A stretch of DNA of 64,000 bases from MFD04580-c1 sp963702995 (GCA_963702995.1 OY969783.1:6200001-6264000), one strand, 5' to 3'. Shown: positions 27,818-37,258, counted from the first letter of the stretch. Program-made: numbers and translations. The notes: generated from the letters alone by a model not told the origin.

Positions 27818-28166
27818 AGATCGTCGCTCCGTTGGGCGCGGCGGCGGCAGTATAAGTTCGGAAGGCCCGTCGAGCGAGTTCCGAAGCCCGCGGCCGATCG
27901 GAAGGGAAGGCCACCGGCGAGCCATTCCACCGAAAACCGCGGGCCCAGCGTTGGGGCGCGTGCGGGAGGGTTCGATCGGTCAGTCGGATTTCAGCAACGG
28001 GCGGAGACGCGATGGCGCGACCGAAGCGTAGCAGGCGCATTCCATGTGCCAACCGCCGTGACCTCAAACACCAACGTCGCTGGAGATCGGCGGACGGCAC
28101 ACGGAGTGTGCCTGCGGCAATGGCGCCGGCTCCCGTGCGGCCCCCGGGGGGAGAGGGGATCAGATG
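27818..28166. other. Gene-free 349 bp with a small hairpin
   Basis: The only structure I notice is a hairpin GGCACAC-GGA-GTGTGCC at about 28096-28112, close to the stop of the gene on the minus strand. No ORF looks real. Confidence 0.45.
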
Positions 28167-30696
28167 TCACGGCTTTTCCGCTTCGCCATCGTCCACGTTC
28201 GTCATCTTCATTCGGATGGCTCTCGGCAGGTAGCCCTCGGGGAAGAGAATGGCGAGTCGCTTTTCGTAGGCGATGATGATGCGGCCGGCCGGGTCGAGCC
28301 AGATGCGAGTCGGGGTCTCGACGTTGGGAATGTTGCGCGTAAACGTCGCCTCGACCGTGAACGGGTCGGGCGCCGCCGGCGTCCGCCGGAGCCGGATGAC
28401 GCGCCCCGGTTGATTGAACAGGAACAGCCGCCCATCGGGCGCTCGGACGAGGTGGACCGGGGCCTTGCCGGTATCGATGGGCGGGAGCGTCCACGATCCA
28501 CGATCCCCCTTCGCGTCGATCCAACGAAGCTCGGTTGTGCCGTCGAAATAGCGCGTGCCGTCGGGCGTGGTCAGGAGCAGTGTCTCGGTCGAGTCGGTGG
28601 CGGCTTCGCCCAAAACCGGCCGCGACTCCGGGCCCGCGGCGGAGGCGGGCTGCGTCAACGGTAGCGACGTCGTCCGCGTCGATGGCTGGATCAATGGCTG
28701 CGTTGTTGCGGGGGCAGGCTGAGTGTTGGGCGTCGCCGTCAGCGGGCTTGCGGCCGGTGCGAGGTGGATCTGATCGGGACGTGTCAGGAAATCCGTGTCG
28801 GCGCCGAGCGCTTCCCAGTCGGTCTCCTTCAGGCGGCTGAGTAACCCTAGCTGTCGGACGGCGGGCCAGTTTTCCTTGTCCCAGCCCACTTCGTCGGCGG
28901 TCGCGTAGTCCCAGACGGGGAGCCGTGGGGTAAGGTCGGGGAGGGTTGGGTCGAGGACAAGGGTGGGGGTGCTTTGCCCCGGCTTGCGGAAGAGCCAGCG
29001 GCCGCGTCGGTCGATGCCAACCACATCCGTGAACTCGGCCTCGTTCGGATGGAGCACGGGCACCAGCGCGCCGGCAAGGAAGCGTCGCGGGCCGCGAACG
29101 TCGCTGGTGACGACCCACTCATCGCCGACAGACGTAATGGTGGCTTTGCCAGGGGTCAGGTCGGCGACCATCTCTTCGGGCAGGAGCTGCACCGGATGCC
29201 CCGGCCGGATCGCCAGCCACGCGGGCGACTGGATCGTCGGCTCGTCATCGGGTGACTTGGCGGCCATCGAAACGCCGCGGGCGAGATACAGGTAGACGGT
29301 CCCGTCCGCGCCGCGGTTTACCACTCGAAATTCGTTGTCCAGCAGGAACATTCCGCCAAGCAGCGGCGCGGTTTGGTTGCGCAGCAGTTGCTTCATCCGC
29401 CCCTTTGCTTCGGGGGGCTGGTCGGCGAACAACTCCTTGAGGATGGGGAGGATGCCCGGCCCATACTCGGTGAGCTTCTCGAACGCCTGGTCCCGGACGG
29501 CTGGCGTGTCGTCGGCAAGTTGCGTGACGAGATCGACCACCTGCTTGCGGTCGATGTCGGTCTTGTCGAGGGTGGCGATCTCGAGGCGGCACGCTGACGG
29601 GTGGCAACTCGATTTTCGGCGCGTCTGACGCCGCGGCATCGGCCGGCGGAGGCGGTGCTTCGCCCGGCTGAGACGGTGCTTCGCCTGGGGCCGCGTCGGC
29701 GACGGTGAACTGCAGGACGCTGCCATCAAGAAGCGGAACGAAGTGTACGTTCTTCGCCGGCCATCCGCCGGCCGCATCAAGAACGGTCCATCGCCCGTCC
29801 AGGTATCGGGCCGTCACGTGCCCCTGGGTATCGCCAGGCCGGAACGGGACGAATGCGAGCAGCCCCTTCCAGTCGAGCAGCGCGACCGGCTCGGCCGCCG
29901 GAGTCGGCGCCGTGCTGGGCTGGGTGCCGGCCGGGCGCGCGCCGGCCGCGTGCGAAGCTGCTGGGGCCGTATCCTGATCGATCAGGTTCTGGTACGCCTC
30001 GATCGGTTCGGGCTCTTCGTCCGCGCGGGGATTCGGTTTGAACTGGATGACCGAGATCCCTGTGGGCGTTGGGACGATGATCGACTCTCCCCAGACGCGC
30101 GCGCGACCCCAGCGGTAGTCGCGGCGGCCGCCGATCGGCCGGCGGCCGAGGTGGGAAACAATCTCAAAGCTTCCGTCCCGGGATTCGCCCGGCACCACCA
30201 TGTGCGGCCAATAGTCGCCGCGCGCGTCGCCCAGCCAGTGAACGAAGAGGACGTGCTCCCGGGTGATCAGGACGCGCTCGGGGTCGTCGGGGAGCTTCTT
30301 CAGGAACTCTTGGGTCGGCGGCGCGTCGGGCCGCGTGAGCCAGAGAAAGGCCCCGGCATCGTCGAAAAAGACCGGTTCCTGAATGAGGACGTGGCCCGCA
30401 TCCGGCAGGTTGACCGGGAGTGCCAGAGGTTGCGTGGTCGCCAGTCCCGGGTGGTTCGACCGGACGACGTCCATGTAAGTGATCGGAGGGGGAGGTTTGA
30501 TTTTTTGAGCATCGGATGGAGCGGAGGTCGGCCGCGTTGCCGGGCGTGTCGCGGAAGGCTGGGTATCGCTGGAAACCGCCGTCCCATGGTCAAAGAGGCT
30601 CGCAAGGCCGATCACGGCGATCGCAACCAGATGGGCGGCGACGAGCAGCATGAAGACTCGGAACAACATCTGCGGCGCGGTTTTAGGCGTCCCCAT
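28167..30696 (-). CDS. Membrane-anchored hypothetical protein (one frame break)
   Basis: About 842 aa after removing one extra base near 29589-29595. I do not recognise a full-length family. Near the N-terminus is one membrane helix (LFRVFMLLVAAHLVAIAVIGLASLF), then a Thr/Pro-rich linker and a periplasmic body with beta-propeller-like strings (FFDDAGAFLWLTRPD, VLFVHWLGDARGDYWPHMV, PEGRLFLFNQPG-type motifs). In the middle a short HEAT-like segment (VVDLVTQLADDTPAVRDQAFEKLTEYGPGILPILKELF) resembles planctomycete PBS-lyase/HEAT repeats. A second propeller-like half follows. The role is unknown; the cell-envelope location is inferred from the helix. Confidence 0.65.
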
Positions 30697-30833
30697 CGGT
30701 TCCTGTCCGGTTCATAAAGCCTGTCGGCGGCCGATATGCTTCCCCGAGCCGCTCCGCCGGGCGAGCCACGGGCGCGCCTGCGACGAATGATATCAGAAAG
30801 CGCCGCGAAGGCATTTTCGGCCATCGCTCGCGC

Positions 30834-30880
30834 TACAATGGCGTCTGGACTATCCCGCGATAGCGGCCTTCGGAGGAAGG
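30834..30880 (+). promoter_or_regulatory. Possible -10 box (TACAAT) and strong Shine-Dalgarno for the ANTAR regulator
   Basis: GCTACAATGG at 30832-30841 could be a -10 element, but no good -35 pairs with it. GGAGGAAGG at 30872-30880 is a strong ribosome-binding site four bases before GTG 30885, and this decides the start. Confidence 0.4.
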
Positions 30881-30884
30881 TCGA

Positions 30885-31670
30885 GTGAGCGGCAGGCGCT
30901 TCGGGCCCACGTTCATTCGGCCCGCGCGCTATTCTCCGGCCGCCGGAATGCTTACGTTGCCTGCGAAAAAAAGATGTCGGGCGATGCTGACGGGTGGCAG
31001 GCCGGTCGATGGCAGCCCGGTGGAAAAGACCTCTATGGAACGATCGGAACCGAAGACCGTCGCCGAGCGAACGGCCGCCCCGAGCCCCAAACTTCGCGTC
31101 CTGATCGTCGAGGACGAGACGCTCGTCGGCATCGGGCTGCGGAACCAGTTGGAGCGGCTTGGCCACGAAGTCGTCGGGCAGGCGGGCCGCGCCGACGAGG
31201 CGGTGATCTATTTCCGCGATCGCAAGCCCGACATCGTCCTGCTCGACGTCCGCCTGAACGATGACGACGGCATCCGGCTCGCGGGCGAGCTTCGCGCGAT
31301 TCGTCGCGTGCCAATGATTATTATTACCGCGTTCAGCGAGCGGGCATTGGTCGATCGGGCGGGGGCGGCCGGCGTGTTTGGCTACCTCATCAAGCCCGTC
31401 AGCGGCGAGACGCTCGCCGCCCAGATCGAAGTCGCCACGCGCCGCTTCCGTGAAGCCGAGGAACTGCTTGAAAAGAACCGCCAACTGACCCAGACGCTGG
31501 AAGACCGCAAGGTTGTTGAGAAGGCAAAAGGGATCTACATGAAGCGGCTCGCCCTCGACGAGCCCGAGGCGCACGAGCGCCTCCAGCATGAAGCCCAGAA
31601 GCGCCGCATCAACATTGCCGAGCTGGCGAAAAAGATCATCGAGTCCGAGGAACTCCTCGGCGGCGGCTAA
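30885..31670 (+). CDS. Response regulator with ANTAR RNA-binding output domain
   Basis: With the GTG start supported by GGAGGAAGG the protein has 261 aa, with a ~65-residue basic N-terminal extension. A canonical receiver domain follows: LRVLIVEDETLVGIGLRNQLERLG, phosphorylatable Asp in DIVLLDVRLNDDDG, IIITAFS and YLIKPV. After a short coiled coil (EAEELLEKNRQLTQTLEDRK) the ANTAR domain reads VVEKAKGIYMKRLALDEPEAHERLQHEAQKRRINIAELAKKIIES. ANTAR domains bind dual hexaloop RNA hairpins and prevent termination, typically in nitrogen metabolism. ATG 31035 is an alternative start, but it lacks a ribosome-binding site. No sensor kinase gene is adjacent. Confidence 0.9.
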   Translation: MSGRRFGPTFIRPARYSPAAGMLTLPAKKRCRAMLTGGRPVDGSPVEKTSMERSEPKTVAERTAAPSPKLRVLIVEDETLVGIGLRNQLERLGHEVVGQAGRADEAVIYFRDRKPDIVLLDVRLNDDDGIRLAGELRAIRRVPMIIITAFSERALVDRAGAAGVFGYLIKPVSGETLAAQIEVATRRFREAEELLEKNRQLTQTLEDRKVVEKAKGIYMKRLALDEPEAHERLQHEAQKRRINIAELAKKIIESEELLGGG

Positions 31671-31768
31671 ATCGCGGCTTACGTCCCCCCGCGGGCCGCC
31701 GCGCGGCCCACGAAGGGAGCCAATCGCAACGTGCTGCCCCCATCGCCATCGTCCAGACGACCGGTGGG

Positions 31769-32464
31769 CTACTCTTTGAACGCCTTCGAGCCTGAATCGA
31801 CGTCGTCTGTGGTGTATTTGTAAAACAGGTGCGCGATCTGGTCGGCCAGTTCTTTGCCAAGGTTTTCGCGAATGCCGCTCTCGGTGAGGTTGCGATCGTC
31901 GGTCTCTGAATATGGCGTGGCTGCCACGATCGGATAGCCCTGGGTGGTATCTTGCGGCCAGCGCGTTCGCCCGGTTTCCACGTCGATCACGCGCACCCGC
32001 GCTTCGATCTTTCCCTTGAGTATGTTGGCCGCCATCGCCCCTTCGAACGCATAGTTCGTTAGGTCCACCGAGAGCACCTGCTTGGCGCCGCTGATGCGCC
32101 CCAGCTCGGTGAGGGGCATTGAGCGATATTCCTCGGGGTGGCGCGATCGCAGTTGCATGACGGGCGAAGGGTCCACGATCGACGCGACCCCGTGCTCCTT
32201 CAGCCCAGCGGTAATGGACCAGCCGATCCGATCGGATGCGGTCGCCACCTCACCCGGGTTGCTCGACCGTTCCACCCAGATCAGCATCGGGTCCTTCGCC
32301 GGCGAGTAATGAGCATCGACGATTGGGTCTTTCGACCCCTTGTACGCCAGAGCGCCGGCAAGGGCACACCCGCCAGCCGCGACGCAAACGCACGCGGCCG
32401 CCGTGGCTGTCGCCAGGAGCGCCCGCAGGCGACGCGACCGAAGAGGCGAAGGAGGAATCAGCAT
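31769..32464 (-). CDS. Lipoprotein, CsgG/LpoB-like type
   Basis: The 231-aa protein from ATG 32464 has a basic n-region, hydrophobic stretch and lipobox (LATATAAACVCVAAGGC), so it is probably lipid-anchored. The body (PMLIWVERSSNPGEVATASDRIGWSI, ELGRISGAKQVLSVDLTNYAFEG, KIEARVRVIDVETGRTRWP, GKELADQIAHLFYKY) has the alpha/beta pattern of small periplasmic lipoproteins related to CsgG, LpoB or GNA1162. I cannot name the family with confidence. It follows the 32562-33239 lipoprotein gene on the same strand, and the two are probably a pair. Function unknown; an outer-membrane or secretion role is inference. Confidence 0.72.
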   Translation of the reverse strand: MLIPPSPLRSRRLRALLATATAAACVCVAAGGCALAGALAYKGSKDPIVDAHYSPAKDPMLIWVERSSNPGEVATASDRIGWSITAGLKEHGVASIVDPSPVMQLRSRHPEEYRSMPLTELGRISGAKQVLSVDLTNYAFEGAMAANILKGKIEARVRVIDVETGRTRWPQDTTQGYPIVAATPYSETDDRNLTESGIRENLGKELADQIAHLFYKYTTDDVDSGSKAFKE

Positions 32465-32561
32465 ACGTCTGACCGATGAAAACGCGGGAGCGATCCCGAC
32501 ACAGCGGCTGCAAGATCCGAAGCCCCAAACCCCCACGGCGTACGCTCGCCGACGCTCCCGA

Positions 32562-33239
32562 TCATTCCTGCGCCGGGTACTCGACAAATTTCTGGATGAC
32601 CGCGGTCGTGAAAGCGTTGACCGTCCCGATGTAGGTTCGTTCCGGCCCCACATCCGAGCGGCCGACGTCAGGGCCTTTTTCCGGGTAGGTCGCCGAGACT
32701 GAGTCTTGGAAGGCCACCGTTGCCTTACCGCCGGAAATCTCCAGCACCTTGATCGTCGCCTTAATCGACCCGCGGTAGAGCTCCAGCACACCGCCGGAGT
32801 GAAGGTCGAAATCCTGGACTTCGATGTAGATAATTCTCTGCAGGCCCAGCGGAGGCACCACCGAGGCGATCGGTTCGGACTCCAGCTCGGGGTGGGCTTC
32901 CTGATACGCGTAAAGGCTGGCGGCGCTGCGATCTTTCGGGAATGTAGCGCCGGTGAGCTCGACCGCCTTATTGGCCTGTGCGCCTTTCATCTTTTCGGTG
33001 ACGCCTTGGGTGATGTCCAGGATCAGCATGTTGTGGTCCTGGCGAATGCCCCGGTCCGCCCAGGCCATCACGCCGATGCTCTGGTTCTGCAGCCGCATGT
33101 ACGCCGGCTTCACGTTTGTCTGGATCGCGTTGGCGGCGACGCCGAGCACCGTGCAACCGGTCAGCGCGGGCAGGAGCGTCAGCGCCGCGGCGCAGGAAAA
33201 AAACCTCAGGGCGGCGCTGGCGGCCGATGGGTGGGGCAT
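32562..33239 (-). CDS. Lipoprotein paired with the downstream CsgG-like lipoprotein
   Basis: From ATG 33239, preceded by GGGAGA, the product has 225 aa. The signal ends in the lipobox of SCAAALTLLPALTGC. The mature part contains IGVMAWADRGIRQDHNMLILDITQGVTEKM, an alpha/beta segment like that of CsgG-type lipoproteins, then LQRIIYIEVQDFDLHSGGVLELYRGSIKATIKVLEI, and ends near ERTYIGTVNAFTTAVIQKFVEY. The paralogue-like neighbour 98 bp downstream has the same fold pattern. A DUF2752 gene lies upstream. Function unknown. Confidence 0.75.
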   Translation of the reverse strand: MPHPSAASAALRFFSCAAALTLLPALTGCTVLGVAANAIQTNVKPAYMRLQNQSIGVMAWADRGIRQDHNMLILDITQGVTEKMKGAQANKAVELTGATFPKDRSAASLYAYQEAHPELESEPIASVVPPLGLQRIIYIEVQDFDLHSGGVLELYRGSIKATIKVLEISGGKATVAFQDSVSATYPEKGPDVGRSDVGPERTYIGTVNAFTTAVIQKFVEYPAQE

Positions 33240-33298
33240 AGCGGGTTCTCCCAAGGTGTCGCGATCAGATGGAACGTCCGGGGCATGTCGGGCTTCGG

Positions 33299-33955
33299 TC
33301 ACTTCCAGCCGTCGATCCCATGCAGGTGGATGAAAACCTTCCATGCCCATCCCGCCACGGCCAGGCATAGAAGCGGCACATAATAGTACTTCGACGGAAA
33401 AGCCCAAAGCAGGCGATAGATCGGCCGCCCGGTAAGGGCGATATAGCCGCAGCCCCATATCGAACAAGTCGCGAGCAGCGCGAGCAGGCATCCCATCGGC
33501 TGGACGTACAGGCTGGCCGCCACGTTGCCGCGGACGAACCAGGCGAAGCTTGTCGTCATCCCGCAGGCCGGGCACGGGATGCCGGTCCGCTCGAGCCAAC
33601 CGCAGGAACTCAATCGCAGCGGGTGGCCCGTGTGGGTCCCAAACCCTTCCGGGCTCGGCTTCAGCAGTGCGGCGAGGACCAGCACGGAAAGGCAAACCGC
33701 GGCAGTCAGAAACGCCATGACGCGTTCCGCCCATGGCAAACGCCAAGGAGCGAGACGACCCGCGTAGACAGCGACCGGAACGCGGTCGAGGGGAGCGCTG
33801 CGGATCGAAGCGTCGATTGCCTCCACGACCGCTAGTGTACTGAGCACTGAAACCGCCAGCAAACGCAATCGGATTGTTTCGCGGCGGCCGCGTGGCGGAG
33901 CACGCATCCATATCGGAGCGTTCTCGGAGCGTCGGATGAGAGGGCGGACGCTCAT
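33299..33955 (-). CDS. DUF2752 membrane protein
   Basis: About 218 aa. The DUF2752 signature CGWLERTGIPCPACGMTTSFAWFVRG, with its CPxCG pair, is present between two or more hydrophobic helices (VMAFLTAAVCLSVLVLAALL, MGCLLALLATCSIWGCGYIAL, VPLLCLAVAGWAWKVFIHL). An additional helix lies near the N-terminus (LAVSVLSTLAVVEAI). Family function is unknown; the conserved cysteines suggest metal or redox chemistry at the membrane. The start is uncertain (ATG 33970, 33955 or 33907). It is followed by the two lipoprotein genes on the same strand. Confidence 0.8.
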   Translation of the reverse strand: MSVRPLIRRSENAPIWMRAPPRGRRETIRLRLLAVSVLSTLAVVEAIDASIRSAPLDRVPVAVYAGRLAPWRLPWAERVMAFLTAAVCLSVLVLAALLKPSPEGFGTHTGHPLRLSSCGWLERTGIPCPACGMTTSFAWFVRGNVAASLYVQPMGCLLALLATCSIWGCGYIALTGRPIYRLLWAFPSKYYYVPLLCLAVAGWAWKVFIHLHGIDGWK

Positions 33956-34014
33956 TCGCGATGGCCCCATCCCATGCGATCGGGGCGGCGTCTACGCAGC
34001 ACCAGCGAACTGAA

Positions 34015-34872
34015 CTATTTGCTCCCCTCCGGCAGGAGGCGGCCGGAGTCTTTGAGCCGCTTGAAGATGCCGCGGCGGACGATGAAGTAAGGTTTGAAGA
34101 CAAATCGGTGCGTCCGGATGAGCAAGCTCTTTCGCTCGGCGCGGGCCAGCTCGTCCCGTGTCATCTCGTCCCGCCGGAGCCGCCGTTTGTGCTTCAGGAC
34201 GTGGTAGAGGTCCTCGTGCTGGAGGTGCGCGAGCCACCAGCGGTTGATCGCCATCAGCGGCGCGAGCCAGAAGGGGGCTTTCGAGGGGTCGCCGAACTCG
34301 TCCAAACCCCAGCTGATCTGAAAATCGATGAGATGGGGCAGGCCGTCATCACCCAGCAGGATGTTCTCGGGCTTGTTCGTATCGACATAGGCGACGCCGC
34401 GCCGGTGCAGTTCGGCGAGCAAGGCAAACAGCCGGTCGAAGAAACCCGCGGGGACGGGGCGATCCTTGGAGAGGGGCTGCCCGATCACGTACTCGTGAAC
34501 AAAGCCGGTATCGCCGACCATGCCGAGGACCTTCGGGACGTTCGGCAGGTCGGACAGCTTGTTGTAAAACCGCATCTCCCGACGGCAGAGCCACCGGCCC
34601 ACCCATCGGAAGGGGATCCCATGAAACGACGTATTGCGGCCGATCTTGAGCACCGCCATCTTCCCGCCGGCATCGGTGTAGAAGCCGGTGGCGGCGAAGA
34701 AGTCGTGCTTGATCGTGGTGGACAGGCGGAACGGCCGCCCCTGGACGACAAATTCGGGCGGCAGGCCCGAGCGGCCCAGGGCGCGAAGCGAATACGCCGC
34801 CTTGTCATGATGCGGCGGACGTCCGACGGGATCGATGATCGATTGCGGGCCTGATGGCTCTGGAGCGTTCAC
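34015..34872 (-). CDS. Kinase-like protein, RIO/Kdo-kinase type
   Basis: The 285-aa protein has a protein-kinase-like fold: beta-strand lysine in MAVLKIGRN, hinge segment FVHEYVIGQPL, catalytic loop ELHRRGVAYVDTNKPENILLGDDG (Asp and Asn in place) and metal-binding DFQISW where most kinases have DFG. The C-terminal part is basic (LKHKRRLRRDEM, RAERKSLLIRTHRF). The short lobe order resembles WaaP/KdkA-type sugar kinases of lipopolysaccharide cores and RIO kinases. Given lpxI in the window, an LPS-core kinase is possible but unproven. It is a single gene with no signal peptide. Confidence 0.7.
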   Translation of the reverse strand: MNAPEPSGPQSIIDPVGRPPHHDKAAYSLRALGRSGLPPEFVVQGRPFRLSTTIKHDFFAATGFYTDAGGKMAVLKIGRNTSFHGIPFRWVGRWLCRREMRFYNKLSDLPNVPKVLGMVGDTGFVHEYVIGQPLSKDRPVPAGFFDRLFALLAELHRRGVAYVDTNKPENILLGDDGLPHLIDFQISWGLDEFGDPSKAPFWLAPLMAINRWWLAHLQHEDLYHVLKHKRRLRRDEMTRDELARAERKSLLIRTHRFVFKPYFIVRRGIFKRLKDSGRLLPEGSK

Positions 34873-34954
34873 AGGCCCGAGCGTATCACGAGCCCACCGC
34901 CCGGTCGATTAGCGATGGGCGGCCGTTTCGTGCGCCGGGCGATCGCCGCCCCCC

Positions 34955-35180
34955 CCGTCCCGCGAGCCGCGACCGTCACAGACTGTCGAAAAACTGGTAA
35001 CAGCGGCCTGACGACCGCCGTTTTTGAGCGAGAAGCGAAGCATTTTTCGGCGTTTTTTGAGTTTTCCGACAGTCTGTTCAGGGAGTGATCAACCATCACC
35101 CCGCGCGGGGGTCGTCCCCTGGCGACGCGGCCGCGTGCGGAGCAGTCCCGGACCGCTTCCTGACGGGCGCGGCTCGTTAG
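34955..35180. repeat. Palindromic repeat family B carrying a nested insert
   Basis: The left arm CGAGCCGCGACCGTC (34963-34977) continues at 35078 with TCAGGGAGTGATCAAC once the insert is removed. The right arm CCGCTTCCTGACGGGCGCGG plus CTCGTT lies at 35153-35177. Spliced together, the left arm reads like the copy inside the GT39 gene (CGAGCCGCGAGCGTAAGGGA). No gene is present in this 314-bp gap. Confidence 0.75.
34978..35077. mobile_element. 100-bp MITE-like element with 18-bp terminal inverted repeats
   Basis: Ends ACAGACTGTCGAAAAACT and AGTTTTCCGACAGTCTGT are inverted repeats with one mismatch. The interior is short (AGCGAGAAGCGAAGCATTTT region) and has no ORF. It is flanked by TC on both sides, which could be a 2-bp target duplication. 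No transposase for it is in the window. Confidence 0.7.
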
Positions 35181-35186
35181 GTCGCT

Positions 35187-35663
35187 TTACTTCTTCCCGG
35201 CCGCACGTTGGAGCCGGAAAAAGTCTTTGAGCACGCCGCCGCACGCGTCGGCCATGAGCCCGGCGATGACTTCAACGCGGTGGTTGAGGCGCGGGTCTTC
35301 GCAGAGTTGAAACAGCGTTCGGACGGCGCCGGCCTTGGGGTCGTCGCAGCCGTAGACCAGGCGCGGGACCCGGGCGTTGACAATCGCCCCGGCGCACATG
35401 GGGCAGGGTTCGAGCGTCGCGTAGAGCGTGCAGTCGATCAGCCGCCAGTGGCCGATGGACCGGCCGGCCTGGCGGATCGCGACGATCTCGGCGTGCGCGG
35501 TCGGGTCGTGGTCAGTTTCGCGCCGGTTGCCCCCGGCCCCGACAACGCGCCCGCTCGGGCCGTGGACGACTACGCAGCCGATGGGCACCTCGCCCGCCTC
35601 GGCCGCAGCCTTGGCGAGCCGAATCGCTTCTCGCATCCAGGCCTCGTCGTCCGGAGTCCGCAT
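35187..35663 (-). CDS. tadA: tRNA-specific adenosine deaminase TadA
   Basis: From ATG 35663 the product is 158 aa, typical for TadA. The zinc motif HAEIVAIRQAG (His, catalytic Glu) and the PCPMCAGAIVNARV cysteines are intact; EAGEVPIGCVVVHG and RLVYGCDDPKAGAV are further family strings. TadA converts A34 to inosine in tRNA-Arg(ACG). Guanine or other CDA-superfamily deaminases share the motif, but the C-terminal GLMADACGGVLKDFFR favours TadA. It overlaps nothing and starts 67 bp from a divergent membrane-protein gene. Confidence 0.93.
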   Translation of the reverse strand: MRTPDDEAWMREAIRLAKAAAEAGEVPIGCVVVHGPSGRVVGAGGNRRETDHDPTAHAEIVAIRQAGRSIGHWRLIDCTLYATLEPCPMCAGAIVNARVPRLVYGCDDPKAGAVRTLFQLCEDPRLNHRVEVIAGLMADACGGVLKDFFRLQRAAGKK

Positions 35664-35729
35664 CCGGGTGATTCTACCGGCAGTGAGCGTGATCTGGCGG
35701 CCGGTGGCATCGCGTTTTATATTGCGCGG

Positions 35730-36542
35730 ATGAGCGAACCGATCTCGCCCTCGCATTCGATCGCGTCGGGCCCGCCCCACGAGGATGCCCCGGCGTCAGT
35801 TCAGTCCGTGGACGGCCTCGCAACCCCGCAGGATGTCGCCAACGAGGCCCTGCCGGACGCTCATGGGCAGGTGACGGCCCCGCGCGACGGCCTCTCATAT
35901 AATGACGAGCGCACGTCCGGAGAGACCGCCAACGAAACGATGGTTCCAGAGACGGCAGAGCATGGCGCGCCGGAGGAGCATAGCGCGCTGGCTGAGGACG
36001 ACGGGCCGGCCGCCCCTTCCGCCGATCGTGCGACGCTGGAGTCGAACGCGATCGAGCCGGTAACGCCTGATCCGCCGCCGCCCGAGCCGATGCCGTCACG
36101 GGTCATGGCGGCCGCGACGCCGGCCGATTTCGGCTCCAATCCCAAGGCCGATGAGGTCTTGCCAGCCGCCGCTGACCCCGCGCCAACCCTGCTCGCTCCC
36201 GTTTCGCCGTTCGTCGAGGCGGCCCATGCGATCGATGGCCGCCCGCGGCCGATCCTGCTTCGCGCGAGCGGCATCATCGGCGTGTCCGCCTGCCTCGTGG
36301 GGTTGCTCATCCTCATGGCGGGGTGCGCGGGCGTGAAGAATGCGGGCTACCTCGCTTCGGTGCCAATCGTTCTTGGAGCGATCGGCTTTGCCCTGTCGAT
36401 TCTCTCGGCCGTCATCGAGTCCGATCGCATCCAGGCGGAAGAAACGCACGTGCTGGCGTCGTTTTTCGTTAACCTTCTGGGTGTCATCGGCGGCGTTGTC
36501 GAGTTTGCCGTTCAGCACGGGTGGACGCTCCTCCATCAATGA
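35730..36542 (+). CDS. Hypothetical membrane protein with a long disordered N-terminus
   Basis: From ATG 35730 the product has 270 aa. Residues 1-175 are Pro/Ala/Glu-rich and probably disordered. Two or three hydrophobic helices follow (ASGIIGVSACLVGLLILMAGCAGV, YLASVPIVLGAIGFALSILSAVI, LASFFVNLLGVIGGVVEFAVQ). No catalytic motif is visible and I do not recognise a family. The arrangement suggests an inner-membrane protein with a cytoplasmic acidic tail. It is divergent from tadA. Confidence 0.68.
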   Translation: MSEPISPSHSIASGPPHEDAPASVQSVDGLATPQDVANEALPDAHGQVTAPRDGLSYNDERTSGETANETMVPETAEHGAPEEHSALAEDDGPAAPSADRATLESNAIEPVTPDPPPPEPMPSRVMAAATPADFGSNPKADEVLPAAADPAPTLLAPVSPFVEAAHAIDGRPRPILLRASGIIGVSACLVGLLILMAGCAGVKNAGYLASVPIVLGAIGFALSILSAVIESDRIQAEETHVLASFFVNLLGVIGGVVEFAVQHGWTLLHQ

Positions 36543-36630
36543 CCGGAGCGGCCAACCGCCCCCCGCCTGACCCACGCCGTGGCGATTTGTTCCGCACGGA
36601 CGGGGCTCTGGTGTCGTACGCTGTCCTGAC

Positions 36631-37131
36631 ATGGCCTTGTCCGATAACGAACCCGACTTGGTCAGTGCGGTCGCCGCGGCGGCATGCAGGCCCGAGGTAG
36701 GGGCGGCCGTCACCTCGCTCTATCAGGAAGTGACGCGAGAGATCGACCAGCGGCGCCCGCGTTGCGATTTGTCGGGGCGGTGTTGCCATTTCGAGGCGTA
36801 CGGCCATCGGCTCTACGTCACCACGCTGGAGTTGGCGGCTTTTGCGGGTCAACTCGATCAATCTGACGGCCGATTCATCGGGTGGGACGGGTCAGGCTGC
36901 CCGTTCCAGGTCGGCAAGCTGTGCGGCGTGCATCCAATTCGGCCGTTCGGCTGCCGGATCTACTTTTGCGACCCGTCCGCCCAGGAATGGCAGAACGGCG
37001 CCTACGAGCGGTTCCACTCCCGGTTAAAGGAGTTGCATGGAACCTTCGACGTCCCTTACTTTTACGTGGAATGGCGGGTTGCGCTGACGTTGCTGGGTCT
37101 GGCGACGCGTCTGCCGCTGGGAGAGGCGTGA
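36631..37131 (+). CDS. YkgJ-family cysteine-cluster protein
   Basis: The 166-aa protein carries the zinc/iron-chelating YkgJ-type cysteines: RCDLSGRCCHFEAYGHRLYVTT, GWDGSGCPFQVGKLCGVHPIRPFGCRIYFCD. The spacing C-x5-CC ... C-x6-C-x8-C-x6-C fits the family. Members are small cytoplasmic proteins of unknown biochemical role. It is a stand-alone gene with an ATG start. Confidence 0.9.
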   Translation: MALSDNEPDLVSAVAAAACRPEVGAAVTSLYQEVTREIDQRRPRCDLSGRCCHFEAYGHRLYVTTLELAAFAGQLDQSDGRFIGWDGSGCPFQVGKLCGVHPIRPFGCRIYFCDPSAQEWQNGAYERFHSRLKELHGTFDVPYFYVEWRVALTLLGLATRLPLGEA

Positions 37132-37228
37132 CGAGCCACCCGCGGAGATCGCCCGCCGAGTGGGCCGAGCCGATTCGGGAAAGCGTCGGACGCGCCGCGC
37201 CAACGGCGAGCGCGGCCGCGAGATTCCT

Positions 37229-37258
37229 TTGACACTTCGCGGCGAGGCGTGGTAAATT
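37229..37258 (+). promoter_or_regulatory. Sigma-70-type promoter upstream of the small lipoprotein gene
   Basis: TTGACA (37229-37234), an 18-bp spacer and TAAATT (37253-37258). The predicted start is near 37265, about 145 bp before the lipoprotein ATG. The leader contains a direct repeat of CATGTTTGGGCGTCT (37324-37338 and 37339-37353). Confidence 0.5.
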
